Below are positions 54,321 through 64,000 of a stretch of DNA of 64,000 bases, in pieces. This stretch comes from Closterium sp. NIES-65 (taxonomy: Eukaryota; Streptophyta; Zygnematophyceae; Desmidiales; Closteriaceae). Under the pieces are notes generated by a model. It made no database searches and had not been told where the DNA came from. It saw nothing but the letters and a program-made list of their open reading frames with translations. A program made the translations under genes and the position numbers. The stretch lies in contig CANXME010001453.1 of assembly GCA_948144175.1 (NCBI GenBank), positions 1,736,001 to 1,800,000 on the forward strand, read 5' to 3'. Position 1 is the stretch's first letter; every line of letters begins with the position of its first letter.

Positions 54321-56690
54321 CGCCTCCCTGACTCCCTTTGTGTAGTCCGGGACCACTTCCTCGCGGTCTGTCCCACCACCCTCACAGTCGAGTGCCTCGA
54401 GAAGGCCCTCCTTGCAGCAGAGAAGAGCATAGTTGCTGTAGGAGCCTCTCGAGGTGACCCCCGCGCCCCCATCTTTGAGGGGTGTTCTCCTTCCCCTCTC
54501 CTGCCCTCTGTCGCCTCTGCCGCTTCGGCCGACCTCGTTGGTCTTGAGTCGGTCGGTGCGGCGTCTGCCCCTAGCGGGAGACGCTGCTTTGGCAAGGGCA
54601 AGGGGGGCAAGGGAGCGGGTGGGGCCAGTGGGGGCGGTGGCGGTGGAGGTGGAGGCGGCGGAGGGAGTGGGGGTGGCGGTGGAGGTAGTAGCGGGGGTGG
54701 GGGTGCTAGTGGCAGCAGTGGAGGCGGGAGTGGCGGCGGCGGTGGCGATGGTAGCGGAGGTGGCGGAGGTGGCGGCGGTGGAGGTGGAGGCGGGGGCGGT
54801 GGAGGCGGAGGCGGGGGTGGCGGAGGTGGAGGTGGTCGGAGTAGAGCTTCGCAGCGGAGCGGCACTGGTGGCGGTCAGTGCCAGCAGCAGCAGCAGCAGC
54901 AGCGTTCTCGCGACGTCCCCACCCCTCAGCAGCTCCGTGAGTGGTACACGCAGCGTCAGCGCGGTGGGGGTTTTGGTCCCTGCACCTACGTTCTCCGCAC
55001 TGGAGAGCAGTGTGGGGGTGCCCACTCCGCCCAGCGCTGCTTTGGCCGCCTGACGGACGCTTGGCGTCAGCAGTTCCCGGAGGCCACGGAGATCCCCCGC
55101 TGGGGAGAGTTGTCTAGGGCCGGTGTAGCTATCTTTGATCTTGATTTTGATGCTATTCTTGCTGCCATGTATGCTGTGACCATTAGTGAGGAGGGTGATT
55201 GTTACCGGTGTTTCCCGCCCGACCCGGGCATTGGTACTGCTGCTCCAGGTGCCGGTGAGGCTTCTGCTCTAGGTGCCCGTGCGTCTGTGCTCCCAGGTAC
55301 TAGTGCGTCTGCGCTCTCCGGTACTGCGTCGGCTTCGGCCTCCCTCACCTTCACTCTTGACTCTGGAGCGTCTCGCTCTTTCTTTCGAGACAGCACCACA
55401 CTTACGCCGCTTAGTCGGCCAGTTGCGGTTTCCCTGGCTGACCCGTCTGGGGGTCCTGTCCTGGCTCGCTTCTCCACGGTCCTCCCGTGTCCGGCGGCTC
55501 CCTCTGGCACCCTGTCTGGTCTCTACCTCCCCTCGTTCTCTACAAACTTGGTGAGTGGTGCTGACCTACAGGATGTGGGAGTCCACCAGATCACCCCTGC
55601 TAGTCAGCGAGTGACGCACTGCACGGAGGCTAGCACGGGTCGTCACCTGGCTACGTTTACACGTCAGCCAGGGTCGAGCCTGTACATACTGACCACTGCT
55701 TCTCCTCCAGGTGCTGAGTCTGGTAGAGTCCCTTCGTCTGGTCAGGTGTTTGCTGCAGCGTCCAGGTCTGGTCCTGAGTCTGCCCCTTGTTCGTGTCGCC
55801 GTCTGTCTCACGAGGCCCTCCTCTGGCACCACCGTCTTGGCCACCCCTCTCTGCTTCGGCTCAGAGGCATGGCCTCCCGTCTTCTTGTGTCTGGTCTCCC
55901 CCGGTCTCTACCTCCCCTTCCTCAGGGCCCTGGCCCTGCCTATGTCCCCTGTGTCGAGGGGCGCCAGCGTGCTGCCCCCCACTCCTCCCAGTTTCTTCCG
56001 ACAGAGGCTCCGTTGCAGACGCTTCACATGGACGTGTGGGGCCCTGCCCGCGTCCGTGGACTCGGTCACGAGCGCTACTTCCTGCTGGTGGTTGACGACT
56101 ACTCGCGTTACACCACAGTCTTCCCCTTGCGCAGCAAGGGTGATGTCACTGAGGTGCTGATCGACTGGATCCGCGCTGCTCGTCTCCAGCTCAGGCAGAG
56201 CTTTGGCTCGGACTTTCCTGTGTTGCGTCTGCACTCGGACAGAGGCGGAGAGTTCTCCTCTGGCCTTCTGCGTGCCTACTATCGTGCGCGAGGCATCCGC
56301 CAGACCTTCACGCTTCCGGACTCCCCGCAGCAAAATGGGATTGCAGAGCGCCGCATTGGCATGGTCATGGACGTCGCTCGTACGTCCATGATGCATGCGG
56401 CTGCCCACCATTTGCTGTGGCCGTTTGCGGTCACGTACGCGGCGCATCAGATCAACCTCCACCCCAGGGTCTCCAGGCCGGAGACCTCCCCAGCCCTTCT
56501 GTGGACGGGGAAGGTTGGCGATGCATCGGCGTTCCGGGTCTGGGGATCTCGAGCGTTTGTCCGCGACTTGTCTGCGGACAAGCTGTCCCCTCGCGCTGCT
56601 CCCTGCGTCTTCCTGGGGTTCCCCCCCGACGCCCCTGGGTGGCAGTTCTACCACCCCACCTTTCGACGTGTTCTGTCCTCATAGGACGTC
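54321..56690 (+). pseudogene. C6 gag, protease and integrase fossil
   Basis: Gag with the DHFLAVCPTTL block, a Gly-rich run of some 80 residues (about 54620-54840), a Gln run, and a Cys/His motif with shorter spacing, C-x9-C-x3-H-x4-C (54981-55040). Protease LDSGASRSFF (about 55357-55385). Pre-integrase LLWHHRLGHPS (about 55818). Integrase DVWGPARVRG, DDYSRYTTVF (about 56095), HSDRGGEFSS and PQQNGIAERRIG. An open reading frame runs across the G3 boundary into gag as the sequence stands. Confidence 0.88.
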
Positions 56691-56859
56691 ACGTTCGACG
56701 AGTCGGTACCCTACTACCGCCTCTTCCCCTACCGCACTCCGTCCCTCCCCCCGCCCCCGCTCTTCTTGGTACCAGGTCCCCCCCCGGTAGACCCCCTCCC
56801 CCCTCAGGGTCCTGCCCCTTCAGGTGTGTCCCAGGTAGACGCGGTCGAGCCTGTCGAGG

Positions 56860-57090
56860 TCACTGGTGACTCTGGTGCTGCTGCGGGAGCTGAGCCTGGG
56901 GGTGCTGAGATTGGAGGTACTACGCCTGCGGGTGCTGAGCCTGGGGGTGCTGAGCCTGGGGGTGCTGTGCCTGGGGGTACTGAGCCTGGGGGTGCTGTGC
57001 CTGGGGGTACTGAGCCTGGGGGTGCTGAGCTTGGGGGTGCTGAGACTGGGGGTGCTCCGCCTGGAGGAGCTTCGTCTCGCCGAGAGCCAC
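56860..57090 (+). repeat. C6 EPGGA-type linker array
   Basis: About 14 tandem 15-bp units of the GAGCCTGGGGGTGCT type between integrase and reverse transcriptase. Confidence 0.82.
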
Positions 57091-57399
57091 TCTCCCCTCA
57101 GGAGCTATGTGAGTGGTTTGCCAGGCGCTGGAGGCGTGCAGCTGGTGCTGGAGGTTCTTCGGCTGCAGAGGGTACTGCTGCCGAGCGTCTCGGCGGTGCT
57201 CGTACTGTGGGTGCTGGAGCAGCTGGGTCTAAGGGTTCTCCTGGAGCTGGTGCTGCTGAGGGTGTTGACGCTGAGACTGCCGCTGGAGGTCCGACTGGTG
57301 GTGCAACTGGTGATACTGCTGGAGGTTCATGAGCTACTGGAGATGCTGCTGGAGCGGGTACTCCTGGTGGGGGTACTGGTGCTGTCCTTGCTGTTTCTG

Positions 57400-59678
57400 G
57401 CGTCGCCGCGCGGCCCCGGTCGTACTTCGTTCCGCTCCTGCAGCAGGTTCTTGGTCTTACACCTTCTCCTGGTCCTCCTCCTCCTCCCTTAGAGGGTCCT
57501 CAGCCTGTCTCGTCACACTCACAGCTACAGCCTGCCTCACCTTTGCCTGCTCCTTCTCCCTACGCTGGTCCGACTGGAGGTCTTACTGAGCGTCGTGAGC
57601 CTGCGTCTCGTCCTGCGTCGCCTGTTCGTACTGCGCGCACTAGTGGTCGTGGTTCCCGTCAGCGTCCTCCTCCTGTCCCTGGCACGCACCGGATGTCTCT
57701 GTGTCCGTCTACTGCTCCTCTGCGTGCCCCTTTGCCTTCTCCTCCTGCTTCCTCTCTTCCTTCTCTTGCCGACCCGGAGTCGGACTCTCTTCGTGCTGCT
57801 AGTCCTACTGTCACGCGTCTTCTTGCTACTGCTGTCACTGACCCTTCTTTCGAGTCTTTTGCTGCGTCTGCCCTTGTCACTGAGCTCGTCGACTTTGCTG
57901 CGCGCTGTCGCCTAGACTACGCTGCTAGTCTTGTCGCTGAGTCTGAGTCTGCCTGTCCTCCGTCCGTCGGGGGTGAGTGTGCCCTTGGCATGGACGTCCT
58001 TGAGGACAGGCAGGAGGAGTTCCAGTGTCTGGCCCCCGCTTCACCTCATCTCGCGTCTGTACTGCTAGCCCCTGAGGGAGACCCGGATGCACTTGACATC
58101 CCGACTCCGTGCTCTTACGCGGAGGCGATAGAGGGTCCCTACTCCTCTCAGTGGCAGGCAGCTATGGATGCAGAGATGGCTTCCTGGAAGTCCACAGGCA
58201 CCTACGTCAACGCTGTTCCCCCTCCTGGGGCGAACATCGTTAGTGGCATGTGGACTTTCAGGGTGAAGCGGCCGCCGGGTTCTCCGCTTGTCTTCAAGGC
58301 GCGTTACGTGGCTCGTGGCTTCAGTCAGCGGCAGGGGGTTGACTACTTTCAGACCTTCTCCCCCACCCCGAAGATGACCACTCTTCGGGTATTGCTGCAC
58401 GTTGCTGCTCACCGTGACTACGAGCTGCACTCTCTCGACTTCAGCACAGCTTTCTTGTACGGCAGCCTGCACGAGGAGATCTGGCTGCGTCGCCCACCTG
58501 GCTTCACTGGGTCTTTCCCTCCTGGTACCCAGTGGAGTCTCCGGCGTCCAGTCTACGGTCTCCGCCAGGCGCCACGTGAGTGGCACGACACACTGAGGAC
58601 TACGCTTGCGGCACTTGGGTTTGCTCCTTCTACTGCCAACCCGTCGCTGTTTCTGCGCACCGACACCTCTCTGCCGCCGTTCTACATCCTCGTGTACGTC
58701 GACGACTTGGTCTTTCCCACAGCGGATACTGCTGGACTTGCTTACGTGAAGTCCGAGCTGCAGAAGAGACACACGTGCACTGACCTGGGTGAACTACGCA
58801 GCTACCTTGGCTTGCAGATCACCCGGGACAGAGCACGCCGCACCATTACCCTGACTCAGTCACACATGGTGCAGCAGGTCCTTCAGCGCTTCGGCTTCAC
58901 GTACTCCTCGCCTCAAGCCACTCCTCTGCCTACTCGCCACTCGCTCTCAGCTCTGCCTTCGGATGAGTCCGTAGAGTCGAGTGGCCCGTATGCAGAGCTT
59001 GTTGGCTGCCTCATGTACCTGATGACCTGCACACGACCTAACCTTGCATACCCTCTCAGCATTCTCGCACGCTATGTTGCTCCTGGGAGACACCGACCAG
59101 AGCACATGGCTGCAGCGAAGAGGGTGTTGCGCTACTTGTGCAGTACATCGGGCATGGGGCTAGTGCTTGGAGGGCGCAGTCCAGTGGTCCTCACTGGGCA
59201 CGCGGACGCTTCTTGGGCTGACGACCAGGCTACGCAGCGGTCGTCACACGGTTACACCTTCAGCCTTGGTTCAGGCTCTGTCTCGTGGCGGGCTACTCGC
59301 TCGTCTTCTGTTCTCGGCTCCAGTTGTGAGGCTGAGATCTACGCCGGGGCTATGGCTGCTCAGGAGCTTCGCTGGCCCACCTACCTGCTGACCGACCTTG
59401 GAGAGCCGCCTCGTTCTCCTCCAGTCCTGTACGTAGACAACAAGGCCATGCTGGCCTTGTGTCGAGAGCAGCGACTGGAGCACAGAACAAAGCACATTGC
59501 TCTCCGCTACTTTCTTGCTCGTGAGCTGCAGGAGCGTGGACAGTTGCGACTTGCGTACGTGGCCTCTGAGGCCAACACTGCTGATGTCTTCACCAAGGCA
59601 CTTGCGCCTTGTGATCATCAGCGTTGCTGCACGCAGCTGGGTCTTGTGCCTGTCTTGCCTCACTTGCTCACTTCTTGA
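57400..59678 (+). pseudogene. C6 reverse transcriptase and RNase H fossil, well preserved
   Basis: Ser/Pro-rich lead-in, then SGMWTFRVKRPPGS (about 58243), YVARGFSQRQGVDYF, LHSLDFSTAFLYGSLHEEIWL, GLRQAPREWH and the catalytic VYVDDLVF (58692-58715). The connection and RNase H follow, with GHADASWADDQATQ (59197), SSCEAEIYA, YVDNKAMLALC and EANTADVFTKAL, ending near 59678. It served here as the reference for recognising the parallel parts of C1, C2, C3 and C5. Confidence 0.9.
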
Positions 59679-59890
59679 CCTTGCTTGTACCTTGACCTAT
59701 ATATACTCTTGTTCTTGCTTGCTTGACTCTTGTATATCTCTATATATGATCTTGCATGCGAACTGGCCTTGTGGCCCTTGACCTTGTGCTCGGAATGTGT
59801 GGTGACTTTGTGATCCACTCTGAGCTTCGCTTTGCTTTGCTTGACTGGTCTTGTGACCCCTTGTTCTCCCCCACTTTGCCTATGGGGGTG
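59679..59890 (+). other. C6 3' tail and polypurine end
   Basis: TATATA-rich pyrimidine stretch, the GTGGTGACTTTGTGATCCAC motif and CCCCCACTTTGCCTATGGGGG next to the LTR, shared across the lineage. Confidence 0.8.
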
Positions 59891-60019
59891 TGTCAGAACA
59901 TTATAGCTTACTTATTTGTGTAGGCTATAGTGGGGTATCCCATAGGGGGTACAACCCAATTAGGGTTTCATATTTGTACTCACTTCATTCATAGTTCATT
60001 CATTCTCGTTCAGTTCTCA
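59891..60019 (+). repeat. C6 right LTR
   Basis: 129 bp, TGTCAGAAC...AGTTCTCA, closest to the solo LTR at 9908-10039. Confidence 0.9.
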
Positions 60020-60022
60020 ACA

Positions 60023-60292
60023 TGCTTTCCTATATTTTATTATAGTTATAGCACCGAGCTAGGTTGCGTGCACCGAATTCTGGCTTTTCGGTTGCCTCTG
60101 AATTTCCTTCTACCGAATTTGGTAAGGATCTGTTCGAGACGCTTCGCGACCCGCGGAACCTTCGCGTAACACCTGGTTACGGGGCCTTGTGTCGAGCCTA
60201 TATATAGCCTCGTGTTGTACCCAGGTAGAATTCAATTCAATTCAATTTGAATCATCATTTCTGAGCTCTGAGCTCGATCCCAGATCCTCACA
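60023..60292 (+). repeat. G3 3' LTR, partial
   Basis: 270 bp matching the last part of 49751-50127, including the TATATATA box. It begins just right of C6 and is followed by the GCATA target copy. Confidence 0.92.
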
Positions 60293-60297
60293 GCATA

Positions 60298-61640
60298 AGA
60301 GCACGGCTTAAGTTACCTTCGGCCCAACCAGCTGCCGTGCAAAGCCTGGGAAGTTGCTGCTGTGGAATTTGGAGGAGGAGAAGAGAAGCTGCATCAAGGA
60401 CTTAAGGTAGCTGCCCATCATCCCTTGGAATGGGAAACCGCCAGCAACGGCAACGGCAGCAACAGTGGCTAAAGCAGCTGCGGGAGGAGAGGAGACAGCA
60501 GCAACTGTTGGGGCCTTGGATGAAGTCAAGAAGGTGGAGCTGCCACAAGAGTCACATGGTGAGGTGCTTGCTGGTGTGGATGGGACAGCTGCATGGGCAA
60601 AGCTTTGATGTGAGAGCGGTGAGGCCGATTGTGAGACATGGCATGAGAGGCTATGCCATGTGAAATTTCCTATGCTACAGAAGTTGGTGAAGGATGTGAG
60701 CTTGAAGGGGTTGGAGGTGCCCTACATGCCTACGAAATTCACCAAGTTCCCTTTAAGCAGCAGGACTTGCCAAGGCCCCACTTGTGCTTGTGCACATGGA
60801 TGTGGAGGGCCCTACGAGGCCCCCTTCCCTCATGGGCAACCGCTACTTCTTGACCGTCGTGGATGATCCCACGCGTGCGGTGTGGGTTTATCCTCTCAAG
60901 AGCAAGGGGGAGGTGGCAGCGGCTATTCTTAAGGAGTGGATGCTGAGAGCTCAAAGGGAGAGCAGACACAAGGTGAAAGAGATCCGCACTTGTGATGGGG
61001 GAGAGTTCATCGATGCTGATTTTGAGAAGGAGCTCAACCGGAAGGGAATCTAGCATCAGCTCACAGTGCCCTACAACCCACAGCAAAACGGCGTGGCTGA
61101 GCGGTTCAACCCGACCCTCTAGGAAGGTGCACGCACTCTCCTTGGACGTGCAGGGCTGCTCAATCCGTTTTGGGTGAAGGCACTGCGGCAGGTCACTCTT
61201 GTGAAGAACAGGGTGCTGGCGACCATGGGGGACAAGCAGTGGGTCCCCTAGACAAAGTGGTATGGGAGTGCTCCAATAGTCAACATGCTGAGAGCATACG
61301 GCTGCATGGTGGTGTTTCATGTGCCTAAGGAGAAGAGGGAAAAGCTGAAAGCTTCTGGAAGATGGGGTGTGCATTTGGGAATTGCAAAGGACCACAAGGG
61401 CTGGCTGGTACGGGACTTGACCAGCCAGAGGTTGACTGTGTCAAGGGATGTGAAATTCCTTGAGTCCCTGTACTACAAGGAGAGGAAACAGCAGCAGCAG
61501 CAGAAGCTTCCTACTACACCGCTCATTGTTAAGGCCGATGAGGTGCAGCGGCCTTATAGGCAAGTGGAGTTCTCTGTATCTGAGGAAGAGATCTCTGGGT
61601 TGACTAAGGATGGGGGAGAAGCTGAGGTGGAGTAGCATCA
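60298..61640 (+). pseudogene. C4 pre-integrase and integrase fossil
   Basis: Resumes C4 after G3. Has the WHERLCHVKFPMLQKL pre-integrase block (about 60640), then integrase VHMDVEGP, NRYFLTVVDDPTRAVWVYPLKSKG (about 60840), TCDGGEF, and PYNPQQNGVAERFN. The FHVPKEKREKLKASGRWG and VHLGIAKDHKGWLVRD end follows. Fossil. Confidence 0.82.
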
Positions 61641-63200
61641 GCAGCAGCAGCCTTAGCAACAGCAAGATGCTCCATCACGGGCCCCACACCCGCTTGAGCG
61701 TTCTAGGAGGGATGTGCGCCCTCCTGCCAGGCTGACATATCCGAGTCGTGGCACGCCAAAGGTGGTATGGGCTGGGAGTGTGGCTGAGCAGTGTGATGAG
61801 GACGAGATAGCGTACTGCTACTAAGCAGTCATCCCTGAGCCCAAGACACCAGCTGAAGCATTGAGCAGGCCGATGTCAAAAAGTGGAAGCATGATGTTAA
61901 GGAGGAGTATGAGATCTTTGTTTCAGCAGACAAAGGGAAATGAATTTGATGAGATCTTTGCTCCTATGAGGAAAAGGACTACACTGAGGTGATTTTGACG
62001 GCTGCAAACCGCGGATGGAGGATCAAGCAGATGGATATCACTACTATTCTCTTCAAAGGGATCATTCTGGAGGAGCTGTATATGCTACAGCCTAAGGAGT
62101 AGGCTGATGGGAGCGACAGGGTGTGCAGGCTGAAGGAGGCCATCTATGGCCTCGAACAAGCTCCTCGTGCATGGTACCACAAGCTAGAGGAGACATTGCT
62201 GCCTGGGAGATTCAAGAAGAGCGAGTGTGATCACAGCTTGTTCCTGCTGCAAAAGAAGGAGCAATTTGTCATGCTCCTCGTGTATGTGGACGACATCTTT
62301 CTCTTCTTTGAGTTGTCTGCTATGATTGACCATGTGGAGGCGACGCTAGATATACAGTTCAAGTGTTCCAAGATGGGAGATGTGAAGTACTACATTGGGA
62401 TGCATGTGGAGAGGGACCTTGACAAGGGAGTGTTAAGGTTGCATTAGAGGAAGTATTGTGAGAGGCTGGCTGAGAAGTATGGGCTGCAAGATGGAGGAAA
62501 GCCAGCAACCCCATTGCCTTCGGGCTCACTATGGAGCCCTGTGCTGATGAGGAGATAGTGGGTGAGAGTGACAGGAAGCTGTTTCATTCCATGGTTGGGG
62601 CACTCAACTATGCGGGGAACCACACGCGGCCTGACAATGCCTTCGCTACATCCAGGCTCTCCAGTGTGGTTTCATGTCCTAGTCATGAGCAGCTGGAAGC
62701 GGCCAAGAGGTTGGTCCGCTATGTGACTGCTACACCATAAGTGAGATTGGAGTATAGTGCTATGAGACAGAATCTGCAGAGTGGTGCAGCTAAATTGAGC
62801 AGGTGCAGAAAGAAGAAAAATGTGTGAGACAAAGTACATGGTCCTACAACATGGGGCCAAGGAGGTGGTGTGGGTGAGGCGTTTGTTGGAGGAGATCGGT
62901 GTTTGTCAAACACAGTCGACTGTGATGTTCTGTGACAATGAAATGGCAGTGAATCTGGCCAAGAATGTGTGCCTTCATGGCCTGACAAAGCACATCAGGC
63001 CTAAGTGGCATTGGGTGAGGAGGCTCCTGGACAAAGGAGGTGCGACTAGAGGTGGTGAAGACCCAGCAGCAGGCGGCTGATATTCTTACCAAGCGCCTGA
63101 CTGACCTGAGCATTGGAGGGGCATGAAGCTTGCTGGAATGAGTGCACATTGAGGGTGCATGTTTGAGTTATGGCAATGTGGAGTGATGGTAGGCAGCCAG
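61640..63200 (+). pseudogene. C4 reverse transcriptase and RNase H fossil
   Basis: Gln-rich lead-in, a reduced reverse transcriptase with KQMDITT and KEAIYGLEQAPRAWYHKLEETL, the LLVYVDDIFLF active-site block (about 62275-62310), and YYIGMHVERDLDKG. RNase H-related blocks follow: FHSMVGALNYAGNHTRPDNAF, YMVLQHGAKEVVWVRRLLEE, FCDNEMAVNLAKN and ADILTKRLTD near 63100. Fossil. Confidence 0.8.
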
Positions 63201-63215
63201 AGGGGGAGGTTTTTA

Positions 63216-64000
63216 TGTGATGCTATCATTTGTATTCATGTATGTCTGCCTCCCATGATATGTTCGTGCGTTGCATGTGTGGTGTGAGCGTGTGCGAGAA
63301 TCTGTGTTTGGTGTGGTTTGGAATTTCTGAGTGTGTGTGAATGTTATTTGGCTCGAGCGGAGTGACTTGTCTGTTCAAGAGCTTTCCGACGAACCAAGAA
63401 TCGTCGCGATAGGAGCAAGAACGAGAAAGTTTTGATCGTTCAAAGTTTTGATTGTGATGCGGTGACTTTGGAAATTTGTGGAGTGACTCTATATGGGGTA
63501 TAGAATTTTGTGGGTTGGGAAATTCGTCACTTAGTTGCTGCCAAGTGGTTGGGAGAAGCCAAACCAAGTTGGGAAGTGTGGCCAAGTTGGAGTGAGGTGG
63601 ATTTGAGAGGTTGGGAAAAAGACAAGGGTGAAGGTTGGGTTTCTATAAGGAGGGAATGTTGTGAGTATATGGGGTTTCCCTGGTTGGGGACTCCTTGGGG
63701 ACCTTCCCTCTCATCCTCCTCATTCCCTCATACCTGGTTTATTGCTACCCCAACTCTCTTGTGTGGTCCTTGCGTGTACAATTGTGATTGAGTTAAGTTT
63801 CTGTGGCAGCATACCCCCTAGTGCGCCGAAAATCATAACTCCAGTTTTATTTCACCTATTGATACGATTCAAATTGGGAATTGTAGCCATGGTCTAGAGG
63901 TACTTCATATCTGAATGGGTGAAGTTTAAACGGTACAATTTTTGCCGGCGGCGTCTCTTGTGAAGTCGACACTTCTATCAAGAGATTTAGTCCAACGATT
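63216..64000 (+). repeat. C4 right LTR, cut by window edge
   Basis: 785 bp seen of about 874. Begins TGTGATGCTATC after the AGAGGGGGAGG purine tract and parallels 41836-42245 and 47817-48279. Confidence 0.88.

Larger units (their letters stand above)
54321..60019 (+). mobile_element. C6: Ty1/copia fossil inside G3, left end missing
   Basis: The best-preserved copia polyprotein in the window: gag from mid-length, protease, integrase, linker, reverse transcriptase, RNase H, tail and right LTR (59891-60019). The left LTR, leader and gag start are not present; its left edge abuts the G3 integrase and its right LTR lies within the G3 right LTR. Only a few breaks are visible. No target duplication can be recovered because the left end is absent. 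Confidence 0.88.
49751..60292 (+). mobile_element. G3: Ty3/gypsy chromovirus-family fossil inside C4
   Basis: LTRs 49751-50127 (377 bp, TGTGAGAG...CCTCACA) and a partial right copy to 60292, flanked by the exact duplication GCATA (49746-49750 and 60293-60297). The primer site TTGGTAATCAGAGC is at 50129. Order: gag with zinc knuckle, protease, reverse transcriptase, RNase H, integrase. Copia C6 occupies about 54321-60019, and the G3 region between integrase and the right LTR, where G1 has its chromodomain, is not present. Same family as G1 (near-identical gag and pol blocks). Several breaks, about five to ten. Confidence 0.92.
41836..64000 (+). mobile_element. C4: older Ty1/copia fossil with long LTRs, runs off window
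   Basis: Left LTR 41836-42245 plus 47817-48279 (about 874 bp once C5 is set aside), right LTR from 63216 to the window edge. The primer site is at 48280 (CGGTATCAGAGCTG) and the purine tract AGAGGGGGAGG before 63216. Order: gag with zinc knuckle, protease, (G3 inserted), pre-integrase, integrase, reverse transcriptase, RNase H. This is a different copia lineage from C1-C3, C5 and C6: longer LTRs and a canonical zinc knuckle. The LTRs are clearly diverged (roughly a fifth to a quarter of positions by eye) and the coding has well over ten breaks, so it is old. Confidence 0.9.

Noticed and set aside
54308-55025. Minus-strand Pro-rich and Ser/Thr-rich frames opposite the C6 Gly-rich gag
   Set aside because: Shadow of the GGT/GGC repeat on the coding strand.

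Overview
The window looks like nuclear DNA of a plant-type eukaryote. It has Ty1/copia elements, chromodomain Ty3/gypsy elements, initiator-tRNA-type primer sites, and one spliced host gene with GT-AG introns of about 220-480 bp. GC-rich coding sequence with plant-type LTR elements would fit a streptophyte alga or an early land plant. That placement is inference; no marker gene is present to fix the organism.

About 90% of the window is LTR-retroelement fossils nested in each other, and most insertions can be resolved by exact 5-bp target duplications. Left block (1-29450): the old copia X (minus strand, gag near 12.9-13.4, 20.7 and 28.6-29.0 kb) was hit by three copia elements, C1 (1-12868, +), C2 (13420-20680, +) and C3 (20725-28588, -). 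C1 contains a chromovirus G1 (3453-11946, -). G1 contains a non-autonomous LTR element N1 (7201-10412, +). N1 contains a second one, N2 (7624-9104, +), and a solo LTR (9908-10039).

Middle (29451-35532): an intergenic stretch with a MITE-like inverted-repeat element (29942-30325), then the only convincing host gene (31094-34581, +). It has nine inferred exons and encodes a secreted protein of about 416 residues with six EGF-like cysteine modules. Three of the modules come from a recent tandem exon duplication.

Right block (35533-64000): gypsy G2 (+) carries non-autonomous N3 (38593-40813) and was then split by copia C4 (41836 to beyond the window, LTRs of about 874 bp). C4 holds a very young copia C5 (42246-47811, -) in its left LTR and chromovirus G3 (49751-60292, +) between protease and integrase. 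G3 holds copia C6 (about 54321-60019, +).

C1, C2, C3, C5, C6 and N1-N3 share short LTRs with a common core, a hairpin-prone polypurine end and GC-minisatellite leaders, so N1-N3 look like non-autonomous derivatives of this copia lineage. A tRNA-like SINE piece with its Pol III boxes in permuted order sits at the primer site of C3. No rRNA, functional tRNA, CRISPR array or bacterial-type operon was seen.
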